This document shows, piece after piece, positions 20,527 to 30,523 of a DNA stretch of 64,000 bases; the first letter of the stretch is position 1, and every line of letters begins with the position of its first letter. Source of the stretch: Pseudarthrobacter siccitolerans (GTDB taxonomy: Bacteria; Actinomycetota; Actinomycetes; Actinomycetales; Micrococcaceae); NCBI RefSeq assembly GCF_001046895.1, contig NZ_CAQI01000025.1, positions 148,564-212,563 on the forward strand, in the 5' to 3' direction. A program made the position numbers and the translations under genes. The notes under the pieces are model-generated. The model saw only the letters and a list, made by a program, of their open reading frames with translations. It was not told the DNA's origin and ran no database searches.

Positions 20527-20714
20527 GTGAGTCGCCTTTCTTATCTAGCGGTGACTCCAGAATAGCTCACAAGGTACAGCTAGAGGGATCGATGTAGACG
20601 GCCATGGAGGAAGTCTAGTGCTGTCCCTTCCTGCCGCGGCCTCCCAGGTTGCGGGTGCCGAAAATGCGGAGTCTTACTGCTCTTAAGGCCGCAAATGCGT
20701 CCTAGACTGGGGAA
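20527..20714. other. Integrase-mod gap, expected to contain attR
   Basis: 188 bp with no gene. Serine integrases usually have attP beside the int start, so the prophage-chromosome junction should be here. No tRNA gene or gene fragment was seen and the core cannot be placed by eye. A possible integrase promoter on the minus strand is TTGTGA ... TAGATA. Confidence 0.5.
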
Positions 20715-21122
20715 ATGACAATCATCCGCGTTTCCGAGGCCGCCCGGTTCCTCGGCGTCAGCGACGACACGGTGCGCCGCTGGATGGACAACGGATCGCT
20801 CACGCCGGTCAAGGACGACGCCGGCCGCCTGGCCGTGGACGGGCTGGAACTGGCCCGCCACGCACGCAAGCTCGCCCAGCTGCCCGACGATCCGCACCGG
20901 ACCGGCAGTTCCGCGCGGAACCGGTTTGTGGGCCTGGTGACCGGCATTACCGCGGACAAGGTGATGGCCCAGGTGGAGCTCCAGTGCGGCCCTTTCCGGG
21001 TGGTATCCCTGATGAGCAGCGAGGCCGTCCGGGACCTTGGACTGGAACTGGGCTCCGTGGCCACCGCCGTGGTTAAGGCCACCACCGTGATCATCGAGAC
21101 GCCGCAGGGGAAGGCGCTGTGA
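20715..21122 (+). CDS. HTH-TOBE molybdenum-responsive regulator
   Basis: A 135-residue protein. Residues 4-55 form a MerR/excisionase-type helix-turn-helix (IRVSEAARFLGVSDDTVRRW), and residues 66-132 a TOBE/Mop molybdate-binding domain (SARNRFVGLVTGITADKVMA ... VVKATTVIIET). It overlaps modA (GTGA), so it is the first gene of the mod operon and probably senses molybdate to control it. Two-domain HTH-TOBE proteins of this size are common before modABC in actinobacteria. Confidence 0.88.
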   Translation: MTIIRVSEAARFLGVSDDTVRRWMDNGSLTPVKDDAGRLAVDGLELARHARKLAQLPDDPHRTGSSARNRFVGLVTGITADKVMAQVELQCGPFRVVSLMSSEAVRDLGLELGSVATAVVKATTVIIETPQGKAL

Positions 21123-21886
21123 AGAAGCTGTTGGTGGCCGCCGCATTGGTGCTGGGGCTGGCCGGATGCTCCACTGCCACCGGTTCATCCGCTGGAAACA
21201 GCGCCGGGGAGACCTTGACCGTGTTCGCCGCGGCCTCCCTCAAAGCCAGTTTCACCGAGCTGGCAAAAACCTACGAAGCCGAGCACCCGGGCAGCACCGT
21301 CGAGCTGAGCTTCGCCGGCTCGGCTGATTTGGCAACCCAGATCAGCCAGGGTGCCCCGGCGGATGTCTTTGCCTCGGCTGATACCGGGAACATGGACAAG
21401 CTGCAGCAGGCGGGGCTGCTGGACGGTGATCCCCGCGTTTTCGCCACCAATACCTTGGCCATTGCCGTCCCGCCCGGCAACCCGGCAGGCATCCGTTCCT
21501 TTCCTGACCTGGCGAAACCGGGGACACGGCTGGTGCAGTGTGCCCCGCAGGTCCCTTGCGGGGCCGCCGCGGCCGCCGTCGAAACGCAAACGGGAACGGA
21601 CCTGACCCCTGTCAGTGAGGAAAATTCCGTGACGGACGTGCTGGGAAAGGTCATCTCCGGGGAAGCGGACGCCGGGCTGGTCTATGTCACCGACGTCAAG
21701 GCTGCAGCAGGCAAAGTGGAAGGCATTCCAATTCCTGCAGCGGCTGCCGCAGTCAACAGCTACCCCATCGCCGCGCTGGCCGACAGCAGGAACTTGGCGG
21801 GCGCGCAGGATTTCCTCGACCTCGTGGCCAGTCCTGCAGGCCAACAGATGCTGGCAGACGCCGGGTTTGGCAGCAGCCGGCAGTGA
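21119..21886 (+). CDS. modA: Molybdate ABC transporter binding lipoprotein
   Basis: 255 residues. A lipoprotein signal ([14 protein letters not shown]) puts the acylated cysteine at residue 19. The mature protein begins [20 protein letters not shown] with the conserved ModA AASL motif, then [20 protein letters not shown] and [20 protein letters not shown]. It captures molybdate or tungstate outside the membrane. GTG start coupled to the regulator; stop overlaps modB. Confidence 0.94.
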   Translation: MKKLLVAAALVLGLAGCSTATGSSAGNSAGETLTVFAAASLKASFTELAKTYEAEHPGSTVELSFAGSADLATQISQGAPADVFASADTGNMDKLQQAGLLDGDPRVFATNTLAIAVPPGNPAGIRSFPDLAKPGTRLVQCAPQVPCGAAAAAVETQTGTDLTPVSEENSVTDVLGKVISGEADAGLVYVTDVKAAAGKVEGIPIPAAAAAVNSYPIAALADSRNLAGAQDFLDLVASPAGQQMLADAGFGSSRQ

Positions 21887-22743
21887 GGCAGCCGGACGTG
21901 CGCCACGCCTACCGCGGCGTTCCCCGCTGGACCTACGGGGTGGCCGTCCTGGCCGCCCTGCTGGTGATCCTGCCGCTGCTCGCCATGGTTGCCAGGGTCA
22001 ACTGGGCCAATTTCCTTCCCTTGGTTTCCTCTGATTCGGCGTTGTCGGCCCTGGGCCTGAGCCTGCGGACGTCGGCGGCAAGCACAGTTCTCTGCATTGT
22101 GCTCGGGGTGCCGCTGGCCCTGGTCCTGGCCCGCGGCAGGTTCCGGCTGCAGGGGCTCCTGCGCTCGCTGGTGCTTCTCCCGCTGGTACTGCCGCCGGTG
22201 GTGGGCGGCATAGCGCTCCTCTACACCTTCGGCCGCCAGGGCCTCCTGGGCCGGAGCCTTGAGGTTCTGGGGCTTCAGATTGCCTTCTCCACTACGGCCG
22301 TGGTCCTGGCCCAGACCTTTGTGGCGTTGCCCTTCCTGGTGGTCAGCCTGGAGGGTGCGCTGCGGACCGGCGGCGAACGGTATGAGGCCGTGGCGGCAAC
22401 CCTGGGCGCCTCACCCGGACGGGTTTTCCGCCGCGTCACGCTGCCGCTGGTGCTGCCCGGGTTGGCGTCCGGCGCGGTACTGTCCTTCGCCCGCAGCCTG
22501 GGCGAGTTCGGTGCCACGCTGACGTTCGCGGGCAGCCTCCAGGGGGTGACCCGGACCCTGCCGCTGGAAATCTACCTGCAGCGCGAAACGGACCCGGATG
22601 CCGCCGTCGCCCTTTCCCTGGTGTTGGTGGCCGTGGCAGTCGCCGTGGTGGCACTGGCCTACCGGCGGCCCGCCGGCCAAGGGGTGGCGTTCTGGAAACA
22701 ACGGACGACGACGTTTGCCGCAGCAGGCAGGGACGTCCCGTGA
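21883..22743 (+). CDS. modB: Molybdate ABC transporter permease
   Basis: A 286-residue membrane protein. Several helices are visible ([40 protein letters not shown]). The EAA loop for contact with ModC is [20 protein letters not shown], and [16 protein letters not shown] is a typical ModB segment. The GTG start overlaps modA and the stop overlaps modC by four bases. Confidence 0.94.
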   Translation: MRQPDVRHAYRGVPRWTYGVAVLAALLVILPLLAMVARVNWANFLPLVSSDSALSALGLSLRTSAASTVLCIVLGVPLALVLARGRFRLQGLLRSLVLLPLVLPPVVGGIALLYTFGRQGLLGRSLEVLGLQIAFSTTAVVLAQTFVALPFLVVSLEGALRTGGERYEAVAATLGASPGRVFRRVTLPLVLPGLASGAVLSFARSLGEFGATLTFAGSLQGVTRTLPLEIYLQRETDPDAAVALSLVLVAVAVAVVALAYRRPAGQGVAFWKQRTTTFAAAGRDVP

Positions 22744-23855
22744 CGTTCGCACTTGAGGCAGCCGTGGCCGGGCGGGGATTCGACGTGTCCCTGACGGTGG
22801 GGCCTACGGAGACGGTGGCTGTGATGGGCCCGAACGGCGCCGGCAAATCAACCCTTTTGTCCGTGATCGCGGGCCTGCTCCGGCCGGACAGCGGGCGGGG
22901 TGAGCTCAACGGGCGGGCGCTCTTCGAGCTCTCGGCCGGCCGGGGCACGTGGACGCCGCCGCACCACCGGGGCACTGCGCTGCTCGCCCAGGAACCCCTG
23001 CTGTTCCCGCACCTGACTGCCCTGGACAACGTGGCTTTCGGGCCGAGAAGCGCTGGTGCGTCCAGGAAAGAGGCCAAGGCGGAAGCGCTGCGCTGGCTCG
23101 CCGAGGTGGAAGCCCTTGATCTCCAGGCCAGGCGTCCCGCCGAACTTTCCGGCGGCCAGGCCCAGCGCGTGGCCGTTGCCCGGGCGCTGGCCGCCAGTCC
23201 GGGGCTTCTTCTCCTGGACGAGCCCATGGCGGCGCTGGACATCCACTCGGCACCACTTCTGCGCCGCCTGCTCAAGCGGGTCCTGGCCGGCCGGCAGGCC
23301 ATCATCATCACCCATGACGTCCTGGACGCGCTGATGTTGGCCGGCCGGGTTGTCATCCTTGAGAACGGCAGGATTTCGGAGGAGGGCCCCACCCGCGATG
23401 TGCTCCAGCGGCCGCGCAGCCCGTTCGCGGCCGGGCTGGCAGGGCTGAACCTGCTGACCGGGACTTTCACCGGCAGTGGGATCAAGACCGCCGAGGGCTG
23501 GACGGTGGCCGGCCATGTGGAGGACCCACAGCTGGAGGATCTGCAGTTGGATGGCCGGGCCCTGGAGGGCCGGCACCCGGCTGACAGGTCGCGCGCTGAA
23601 GGGAACTCCGCAGCGGTAGCCGTGTTCCCGCCGTCGGCCGTTTCCGTCTTCCTCAATGACGCGCACGGCAGCCCGCGCAACTCTTTTGCGGTGGCCATCA
23701 CCGACCTCGAACCGCACGGCGACTTCATCCGGGTCAGGGCAGGAAGCCTCGCCGCCGACATCACCCCCGCCGCATCCGCAGACCTGGGACTGGTTCCCGG
23801 CCTGACGGTGCACTTCGTGGTGAAGGCAACCTCAGTCGCGGTGTACCCGGCCTAA
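22740..23855 (+). CDS. modC: Molybdate ABC transporter ATPase
   Basis: 371 residues. The ATPase has Walker [12 protein letters not shown], signature [15 protein letters not shown] and Walker [13 protein letters not shown] with the switch histidine in IIITHDV. A C-terminal TOBE region (about residues 290-370, [20 protein letters not shown]) should bind molybdate and regulate the pump. GTG start overlaps modB. It completes an operon of four tightly coupled genes. Confidence 0.94.
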   Translation: MTFALEAAVAGRGFDVSLTVGPTETVAVMGPNGAGKSTLLSVIAGLLRPDSGRGELNGRALFELSAGRGTWTPPHHRGTALLAQEPLLFPHLTALDNVAFGPRSAGASRKEAKAEALRWLAEVEALDLQARRPAELSGGQAQRVAVARALAASPGLLLLDEPMAALDIHSAPLLRRLLKRVLAGRQAIIITHDVLDALMLAGRVVILENGRISEEGPTRDVLQRPRSPFAAGLAGLNLLTGTFTGSGIKTAEGWTVAGHVEDPQLEDLQLDGRALEGRHPADRSRAEGNSAAVAVFPPSAVSVFLNDAHGSPRNSFAVAITDLEPHGDFIRVRAGSLAADITPAASADLGLVPGLTVHFVVKATSVAVYPA

Positions 23856-23939
23856 ACCGCTTCCCTACATGGCATTACAAGATCAGTCACATTTGGTGAC
23901 AGCCATCACAAAGACCGGTAAACTCGGAAAAGGGCGGAT

Positions 23940-23988
23940 AAAGCAACCGGCGGGCGGCGTCTGGGGGGAATCACCCGCCGGTTGCTTT
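23940..23988. terminator. Terminator after modC
   Basis: 15-base perfect stem AAAGCAACCGGCGGG/CCCGCCGGTTGCTTT (23940-23954, 23974-23988). It lies between convergent modC and the YciI-like gene and can serve both. Confidence 0.85.
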
Positions 23989-24017
23989 GCGGTTCTGGTA
24001 AATGATGTGCCGCGGGC

Positions 24018-24353
24018 TTACATGCCCGGGAGGACGAGCACTTCATGGACGTGGATCTTCGCCCCAGGCGTCATCAGGTGCGGGTGGTTGTCGAACAAGG
24101 CCTGGGCTCTATCGATGTCTTCAGCCTGGACAATGGCGTAGCCGCCGATTTCAGTCGCTGTGTCCGAGGTGCCGGTCGCGGTGATCTCCCTTCCCTCCAA
24201 TAGTGGGTTGCCCATGTCCACGATGCCGTCGCCCGCGCGGCTGCCCCACTCATTCCAGGCCTTCAAGCCTTCCTGCGCCGCCTCGGGGGTACTTTCGAGC
24301 ATCTGCAACTGGGTGGATCTGGGCCCGAGGTAGAGAACGACGAATTTCTTCAT
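24018..24353 (-). CDS. YciI-like (YCII-related) protein
   Basis: 111 residues, MKKFVVLYLGPRSTQLQMLE then ITATGTSDTATEIGGYAIVQ and the conserved HPHL-x-PGAKIHVHEVL end. The fold is a dimeric alpha/beta barrel; the biological role is unknown for most members. Monocistronic, convergent with the mod operon. Confidence 0.85.
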   Translation of the reverse strand: MKKFVVLYLGPRSTQLQMLESTPEAAQEGLKAWNEWGSRAGDGIVDMGNPLLEGREITATGTSDTATEIGGYAIVQAEDIDRAQALFDNHPHLMTPGAKIHVHEVLVLPGM

Positions 24354-24513
24354 AACAGCAGACCTCCGCGTTTACTGGTCGGGGCACCGTCCGCCCCGGT
24401 CACACGCCCGATCCTAGGGGTATCTGAAGGTCAGGGGAACGGTCGGTTTGAAGAGTTTCGCGGCTGGTCAAAAAAATGGTTGTGAGTTCGGAAATAATCT
24501 GCACCAAACCAAA

Positions 24514-24534
24514 GTTGAGCGTAGTAGACTCAAC
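24514..24534. promoter_or_regulatory. HAIR-type HspR operator upstream of clpB
   Basis: GTTGAGC-N7-ACTCAAC matches the actinobacterial HAIR consensus CTTGAGT-N7-ACTCAAG at all but the outer bases and one arm base. It lies 32 bp before the clpB start, so HspR with DnaK likely represses clpB until heat shock. Confidence 0.85.
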
Positions 24535-24565
24535 TTAGACCAACTGCCCCTGAAAGGAGCTCTCT

Positions 24566-27223
24566 TTGGACGTCAAGTTCACCACCAAGAGCCAGGAGGC
24601 TCTGTCGGCTGCCGCCATGAACGCCTCCACCATTGGCAATCCCCAGGTGGAGCCCGCCCACCTGCTCAAGGCCCTCATGGACCAGCGCGAAGGCGTCGCC
24701 GTGGCACTTCTGCGCGCCACCGGCGCGGACCCGGACGCCGTCAGCGTCCAGGCGAGCAGTGCCATCAAGGCTTTGCCCGCCACCTCCGGCGGTTCCAGCC
24801 AGCAGGCCCAGCTGTCCCGCCCGGCCCTGCAGGCCATCCAGAACGCCAAGGAGGAGGCGGACCGGCTGGGCGATACCTTCGTCTCCACCGAAGTGCTCCT
24901 CCTGGGGCTCTCGGCCGGACATGATGCGGCAGGGCGTTTGCTGCGCGACGCCGGTGCCTCCCATGAGGCTTTGCTCGCCGCCCTGCCGGGTGTCCGCGGC
25001 GACCGGAAGGTCACCAACCAGGACCCGGAAAACACCTTCCAGTCGCTGGAGAAGTTCGGCACCGACCTTACGGCGATGGCCCGGGCCGGAAAGCTGGACC
25101 CGGTCATCGGCCGTGACACGGAAATCCGCCGGATCGTCCAGGTCCTGAGCCGCCGCACCAAGAACAACCCCGTGATTATCGGCGAACCCGGCGTGGGCAA
25201 GACCGCCGTCGTGGAGGGCCTGGCGCAGCGCATTGTGGCCGGTGACGTACCGGAAAGCCTGCGGGGCAAAACCCTGATCGCCCTGGACCTGGCATCCATG
25301 GTGGCCGGGGCCAAGTACCGCGGCGAGTTCGAGGAGCGGCTCAAGGCTGTCCTTGAGGAGATCAAGAACTCCGAGGGCCAGATCGTCACCTTCATCGACG
25401 AGATCCACACGGTGGTGGGTGCCGGGGCAACCGGTGATTCCTCCATGGACGCGGGCAACATGCTCAAGCCCATGCTGGCGCGCGGCGAGCTGCGGCTGAT
25501 CGGTGCCACCACCTTGGATGAGTACCGCGAGAACATCGAAAAAGACCCGGCGCTGGAGCGCCGTTTCCAGCAGGTGTACGTGGGGGAGCCCAGCGTCGAG
25601 GACACCATCGGTATCCTGCGCGGCCTGAAGGAGCGCTACGAGGCGCACCACAAAGTGGCCATTGCCGACTCCGCCCTCGTTGCCGCCGCAACCCTGTCCA
25701 ACCGCTACATTTCCGGCCGCCAGCTGCCGGACAAGGCCATCGACCTCGTGGACGAGGCCGCGTCCCGGCTCCGGATGGAGATCGACTCAGCCCCTGAGGA
25801 GATCGACCAGCTCCGCCGCGCCGTGGACCGGCTCACCATGGAGGAGCTGGCCCTGGAAGGGGAAACGGACGCCGCTTCCGTGGAACGCCTCGCGGCGCTC
25901 CGCGCGGACAAGGCGGACAAGGAAGAGGAACTCGCAGCCCTGAACGCCCGCTGGGAGGCCGAAAAGGCCGGCCTCAACCGGGTGGGCGACCTGAAGGCGA
26001 AGCTGGACGAACTCCGCAGTGCCGCTGACAAGGCCTACCGCGAAGGTGACCTGGAGACGACGTCGCGCATCCAGTACGGCGAGATCCCGGCGCTGGAGCG
26101 CGAGCTGAACGCTGCCGCGGAAGCCGAGGCCGCCGTCGCCGATAAATCCTCACAGATGGTGGCCGAGCAGGTGACCGCGGACGATATCGCCGAGGTCATC
26201 TCCGCCTGGACCGGCATCCCGGCCGGCCGCATGCTGCAGGGTGAAAGCCAGAAGCTGCTGCACATGGAGGAGGAGCTCGGGAAACGGCTGATCGGCCAGA
26301 AGAAGGCCGTCACCGCGGTGTCCGACGCCGTGCGGCGGGCCCGGGCCGGCATCAGCGATCCCAACCGGCCCACCGGTTCGTTCCTGTTCCTGGGTCCCAC
26401 CGGCGTCGGTAAGACCGAACTGGCTAAGGCCCTGGCGGACTTCCTGTTCGACGACGAACGCGCCATGGTGCGGATCGATATGTCCGAGTACGGCGAGAAG
26501 CACTCGGTGGCCCGGCTGGTGGGTGCGCCTCCGGGATACGTGGGCTACGAGGAAGGCGGCCAGCTCACCGAAGCCGTCCGCCGGCGCCCCTACTCGGTCA
26601 TTTTGCTGGACGAGGTGGAGAAGGCCCACCCCGAGGTCTTCGATATCCTCCTGCAGGTGCTCGACGACGGACGCCTCACCGACGGCCAGGGCCGCACCGT
26701 GGACTTCCGGAATGCCATCCTGGTGCTGACCTCCAACCTGGGCAGCCAGTTCCTGGTGGACCCGTCGCTGGATGCCGAAGCCAAGCGGAACGCCGTGATG
26801 GCCACCGTGAACGCTTCTTTCAAGCCGGAGTTCCTGAACCGGCTGGACGAAGTGGTGCTGTTCGACCCGCTGTCAGTCGAGGACCTGGCGCACATTGTGG
26901 AGCTTCAGGTGGCTGAGCTGGGCCGGAGGCTGCATGAGCGCCGGCTCACTCTTGACGTCACCGAAGGCGCCCGCGCCTGGCTGGCCATGTCCGGATTCGA
27001 CTCCGCCTACGGCGCCCGGCCGCTGCGCCGGCTGGTCCAGCGGGAGATCGGCGACCGGTTGGCCAAGGCCATCCTGTCCGGCGACATCGCCGACGGGGAC
27101 ACGGTGCTGGTGGACACGGCCACGGATGTGGACGAGCTCACCATCGAAGGGCTCGAGGCGCTGCCCGGTCCCGGCGGCGGCCCGGTTCCGGGAACAGGCC
27201 TGGTGGTCCGCCGGAAGGGCTAG
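24566..27223 (+). CDS. clpB: ATP-dependent disaggregase ClpB
   Basis: 885 residues, TTG start with GAAAGGAGC upstream. The N-domain ([27 protein letters not shown]) is followed by AAA1 (Walker [14 protein letters not shown], Walker [16 protein letters not shown]), the ClpB middle coiled coil (about 400-530) and AAA2 ([28 protein letters not shown]). No ClpP-binding tripeptide loop is evident, as expected. It unfolds aggregated proteins together with DnaK. The proline/glycine-rich C-terminal end ([16 protein letters not shown]) is slightly longer than usual. Confidence 0.96.
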   Translation: MDVKFTTKSQEALSAAAMNASTIGNPQVEPAHLLKALMDQREGVAVALLRATGADPDAVSVQASSAIKALPATSGGSSQQAQLSRPALQAIQNAKEEADRLGDTFVSTEVLLLGLSAGHDAAGRLLRDAGASHEALLAALPGVRGDRKVTNQDPENTFQSLEKFGTDLTAMARAGKLDPVIGRDTEIRRIVQVLSRRTKNNPVIIGEPGVGKTAVVEGLAQRIVAGDVPESLRGKTLIALDLASMVAGAKYRGEFEERLKAVLEEIKNSEGQIVTFIDEIHTVVGAGATGDSSMDAGNMLKPMLARGELRLIGATTLDEYRENIEKDPALERRFQQVYVGEPSVEDTIGILRGLKERYEAHHKVAIADSALVAAATLSNRYISGRQLPDKAIDLVDEAASRLRMEIDSAPEEIDQLRRAVDRLTMEELALEGETDAASVERLAALRADKADKEEELAALNARWEAEKAGLNRVGDLKAKLDELRSAADKAYREGDLETTSRIQYGEIPALERELNAAAEAEAAVADKSSQMVAEQVTADDIAEVISAWTGIPAGRMLQGESQKLLHMEEELGKRLIGQKKAVTAVSDAVRRARAGISDPNRPTGSFLFLGPTGVGKTELAKALADFLFDDERAMVRIDMSEYGEKHSVARLVGAPPGYVGYEEGGQLTEAVRRRPYSVILLDEVEKAHPEVFDILLQVLDDGRLTDGQGRTVDFRNAILVLTSNLGSQFLVDPSLDAEAKRNAVMATVNASFKPEFLNRLDEVVLFDPLSVEDLAHIVELQVAELGRRLHERRLTLDVTEGARAWLAMSGFDSAYGARPLRRLVQREIGDRLAKAILSGDIADGDTVLVDTATDVDELTIEGLEALPGPGGGPVPGTGLVVRRKG

Positions 27224-27272
27224 GCGTACTTGGCCCGCAATGTCCTGCGTGCTGTCCTGGTGCTGCGAAGCG

Positions 27273-27956
27273 CTAGGGCAGCACGCTCGCGTTAACGTTG
27301 TTCCCGCCGGGGGACGTCACGTAGCAGTCCAGCCTCCGGTCCCCTGATTCCCAGCTGGTGGAGCTGGGAAAGCTGCGCTCGTAATTCAGCGTGAACTGGT
27401 CTGCGGCAGGTCCCAGTTTTGCCGCCTGGCAGGTTTCCAGGGCTTTGGCCTTGAGGGCCTCGGCGCCTGGGTAGTCGGTTTCTTCGGGGTAGCGGAACAC
27501 CGCCACCAGCTGGGCGGAGTGGCCGGTGTCGCACGGCACTGCCGTGGATCTCAGCGCCTCCGGGTCGAAGTCCGTGAAGCAGTCGCCCAGCGCATAAGCG
27601 GCAGGCTCCACCTCGCGCGGCAGGGGCAGCGGGCTTGCCGGAGGCGTGACGGTGGTCTCCAGCACTCCCCGGGCAGCGGTATCGGTTGTTTCCGGGCCGC
27701 CGTTGGAATTCAGCCACAGTGCGAGCCACACCAGCGATCCAATGACCGCCAGCAGCACGACGACGAAGAAGGCCTTCCAGAGCCTCCGTCGGTTCTCCTG
27801 CTTCCCGCCATCGTCCGGTCCAATGGGATGGTTTGCCTGGCCTTGGTCCCTTACGGGCGGTTCTGCCGCCGGTACGCCATACTCAGCGGCCGGGACCTTG
27901 GGGAGGCCTGCGGTAGGCGGCGAGCTGGGCTTGGGCGGGACGTCCTGGTGGTTCAC
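27273..27956 (-). CDS. Septum-formation family membrane protein
   Basis: 227 residues. A proline-rich cytoplasmic region (about 1-55) leads to one membrane helix (WKAFFVVVLLAVIGSLVWLA, about 59-81). The outer domain has AYALGDCFTDFD, AVPCDTGHSAQLVAVFRYP, TCQAAKLG and LDCYVTSPGG; four conserved cysteines fit the actinobacterial septum-formation domain. The exact role is not established. GTG start at 27956. Confidence 0.8.
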   Translation of the reverse strand: MNHQDVPPKPSSPPTAGLPKVPAAEYGVPAAEPPVRDQGQANHPIGPDDGGKQENRRRLWKAFFVVVLLAVIGSLVWLALWLNSNGGPETTDTAARGVLETTVTPPASPLPLPREVEPAAYALGDCFTDFDPEALRSTAVPCDTGHSAQLVAVFRYPEETDYPGAEALKAKALETCQAAKLGPAADQFTLNYERSFPSSTSWESGDRRLDCYVTSPGGNNVNASVLP

Positions 27957-28228
27957 GGGGTGGATCCTCCTGCGATTTCTCCGCGCGGGCAGTCTGTTTG
28001 CCGGCCGGCACCAGCAGTTGCTTAATCGACTCTACCGAAGAAAAAAGCCGAATTCCGGCCGTGTTTGTGCGGGAATGGTACTGCATGTGACCGGCGTGGC
28101 CCGCAAGTGGCAAGCAGGGCCAGCCGAAAGCATGTAATCTAGGTGTACGACAAATTGACCAAACATTCCGGGGCCTCACCTACGCCAAGGTGACCACCTC
28201 CGGTCCAAGTACAAAAGGGGGTCACGCC

Positions 28229-28462
28229 ATGGGGCGCGGCCGTCAAAAGGCAAAAGCTACCAAGCAGGCTCGGGATATCAAGTACTACTCCCCGAACACT
28301 GACTACTCGGCACTTCAGCGTGAGCTGACGGGTCCAGGCAGTCGTGCCACGAGCCATTATGCGAATGAGCCGGTTGAACCGGATTATTCGGCTTATGTGG
28401 ATAAGTACGCGGATGATTTGGAAGAAGACGACGACGAGGTAGACACCCGTCGGATCGGCTAG
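28229..28462 (+). CDS. DUF3073 family protein
   Basis: 77 residues, MGRGRQKAKATKQARDIKYY followed by SPNTDYSALQRELTG and a very acidic tail (DDLEEDDDEV). The ATG at 28229 has AAGGGGG upstream and matches the family start; the frame from 28190 is too long. It is a conserved small actinobacterial protein with unknown role. Confidence 0.9.
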   Translation: MGRGRQKAKATKQARDIKYYSPNTDYSALQRELTGPGSRATSHYANEPVEPDYSAYVDKYADDLEEDDDEVDTRRIG

Positions 28463-28616
28463 TTGTCGCAAGGTGCTGTTGCCGTACTTGGCAGCCCTGT
28501 GACGCCGTCGCACGAACGGATCCAAGTCTTTGATCCGGGTCTGTTGATTGGACCAGTGCAACGCTTCTTTTTTGGTACCCGGGTCCAGACGGATCCCGTG
28601 TACTGACCTCAGTTAT

Positions 28617-28662
28617 AAAGCCCGCTGCCCGCGCCGTGAATCGGTGCAGGCAGCGGGCTTTT
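28617..28662. terminator. Bidirectional terminator
   Basis: Stem AAAGCCCGCTGCC/GGCAGCGGGCTTT with T run on both strands. It lies between the DUF3073 gene and the end of the leftward transport operon. Confidence 0.88.
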
Positions 28663-28723
28663 GCTGTTCCTGGGGTTAGCGGCCAAGATGCCGGGGCCAG
28701 GGAACGCCCCATCACCTCCTGCA

Positions 28724-30523
28724 TCAAGCTGGGGAACGCCCGCGCGCATCCTCCTGTGCCACCCCTGTCCCGGCGGCCGCAACGTCTCCGGCTTGGGCCG
28801 CCACCACTGCGCCGCCTCCGATACCGGCCAACCCCACCGCCAGCACCGAGGCGAGAACCAGGGTGGCCGCCGGTGCCAGCACGGCCCACGATGCGCGTTC
28901 AACGTAGCCGATGCCTTCTGCCAGGATGAGGCCCCACTCCGGCGATGGCGGTTGCGGCCCCAGGCCAAGGAATCCGAGCGCGGCCAGGGCCAGGGCGATA
29001 CCCGGCAGGCGCAGCATCGCATGGCGCACCAATGGCCGGATCACGGCCGGCAGGATATAGCGGACCATGATCCGGGACCGGCCCACCCCCAGCACCGGGA
29101 GGACCTGCACATAGGGCTGGGCACGCGCTTCCTGGGCCAGGGCAGCGGTGTGCGCTGCCAGCGGCGCCCAGCTTACGGCGGCCACGGCCAGCGCCGCTCC
29201 CTGCGCGGAGGGGCCGGTGATCGTTGCAACCACCAGGCCGGCGAGGATGGGCGGCGCCGCGTTGGTCACCTCAAGGGGACCGGCCGCCGCGCGCGGGAAC
29301 AGGCCGACGGCGATTCCCACAGCCAGGCAGACCAAGGCCACTACCAGCGCGGTCCCCACAGTCCCCAATGCGCCATGACCAACCCGGGCCAGCAAATCAC
29401 GGCCGCTGGCGTCCGCTCCGAACGGCAATGCCCATGCGGGCGCGGCCAGGCGGGGATGGGCCGAGGCGTAGGGATCGCGGAGCAGACCGGCCCCGATGAT
29501 CAACAGCAAGGCGGCGCCAGCAACCGCCGGCCCGGCGAGCTGCCCGCGGTGCCGTGCCTGGGGCGGTGCCGGAAGCCCAAGCGTGCCGAAGCGGACCGCA
29601 GGGCCGATCAGCAAGTACCGCGCGGCCGTCGTCAATGTTCCCACCAGCAGTGCGAGCCCCATCAGCGCCAGCATCCCGGCCTGGAGCGTGGGGACGTCCT
29701 GGGCGCTGGCGGCTCCGAGAAGCGCGCGCCCCAGGCCGGGGATGGCGTATACCTTTTCCACCGCAACTGCCCCGCCGGTCAGGCCGATGAGGACCAGCCC
29801 CACCTGGGGCAACACGGCCGGCAGCGCGCGCCGAAGTAGTGCCGCGACCAGCGTGAGGCTGCCAGCACCGGCGAGGCGCCAGGTGGCCACCCATTTCTCG
29901 CCGAATCCGGCACGCAGCGCATCGGCCAGGAGCAGGCCGATCAGGCCGCCCGCGGGAATCCCCAGCGAGAGGGCGGGCAGGATGGCGTATTCGGGTCCCT
30001 GCCAGCCGTATGGCGGGAACCACCGGAGCCAGACGGCACCAGCCACAAGCAACATGGATGCGAGGAGGAACTCCGGCAGTGACGTGAGCGCGGCGGCCAA
30101 AGCGCCCGACGCCGGCCGGCGCCGCTGCCGGAGGCCTTGCATCACGGTAGGTCCGCAGATCAGCAGGGCGATGAGTACCGCCGCCGCGATGGCAAACCCC
30201 ATCAGCGTCACCGACACACCCAATGCGGCTGCTACTCCGGGCAACACCGGCGTGTTGCTGATCCAGGAGGTGCCGAAGTCACCCGCGAGAATCGCTTGGA
30301 CCCAGGCCAGCAGCATGGCGACAGGGCCCTGGTCGAGGCCCAGTTCGCTGCGGATGGCGGCCAAGGCCTCGGGTGTGGGCTCCCGGTCCGCGTACCTCGC
30401 ACGGAGAATGGTGTAGTCGGCGCCGCGGCCGGACAGCCACGGCAGCAAGCCGATCAGTGCCACCAGGCCGAGCAGGGCGGCGGTCCGCGAGGCAGCGGTT
30501 TTCAGGGAGCCGGTGACGGGCAT
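28724..30523 (-). CDS. Fused double ABC permease (DppB-DppC-like in one chain)
   Basis: 599 residues holding two complete oligopeptide/nickel-type permease domains. Residues about 1-310 are DppB-like (ILRARYADREPTPEALAAIR, GDFGTSWISNTPV, VEKVYAIPGLGRALLGAA), and about 330-590 are DppC-like (PFGADASGRDLLARVGHGAL, PYVQVLPVLGVGRSRIMVRY, GLGPQPPSPEWGLILAEG). The usual arrangement is two genes. It is the last gene of the operon; its ATG overlaps the binding-protein stop (TGATG). One polypeptide can supply both transmembrane halves of the importer. Confidence 0.9.
   Translation of the reverse strand: MPVTGSLKTAASRTAALLGLVALIGLLPWLSGRGADYTILRARYADREPTPEALAAIRSELGLDQGPVAMLLAWVQAILAGDFGTSWISNTPVLPGVAAALGVSVTLMGFAIAAAVLIALLICGPTVMQGLRQRRRPASGALAAALTSLPEFLLASMLLVAGAVWLRWFPPYGWQGPEYAILPALSLGIPAGGLIGLLLADALRAGFGEKWVATWRLAGAGSLTLVAALLRRALPAVLPQVGLVLIGLTGGAVAVEKVYAIPGLGRALLGAASAQDVPTLQAGMLALMGLALLVGTLTTAARYLLIGPAVRFGTLGLPAPPQARHRGQLAGPAVAGAALLLIIGAGLLRDPYASAHPRLAAPAWALPFGADASGRDLLARVGHGALGTVGTALVVALVCLAVGIAVGLFPRAAAGPLEVTNAAPPILAGLVVATITGPSAQGAALAVAAVSWAPLAAHTAALAQEARAQPYVQVLPVLGVGRSRIMVRYILPAVIRPLVRHAMLRLPGIALALAALGFLGLGPQPPSPEWGLILAEGIGYVERASWAVLAPAATLVLASVLAVGLAGIGGGAVVAAQAGDVAAAGTGVAQEDARGRSPA

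Larger units (their letters stand above)
1..20620. mobile_element. Prophage, right-hand part (siphovirus type)
   Basis: A continuous run of leftward phage genes goes from a serine integrase at the right edge to a truncated tape measure protein at the left edge of the window. Head and tail morphogenesis genes are in canonical order and nothing in them looks broken. Lysis genes, repressor and replication genes are not seen here and presumably lie to the left. The exact right border is not visible: it falls in the 188 bp between the integrase start (20526) and the first chromosomal gene (20715). The left end is outside the window. Confidence 0.93.

Noticed and set aside
20527..20714. tRNA gene as the integration site
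   Set aside because: No cloverleaf or conserved tRNA sequence was found, and the integrase is of the serine type, which rarely uses tRNA genes.
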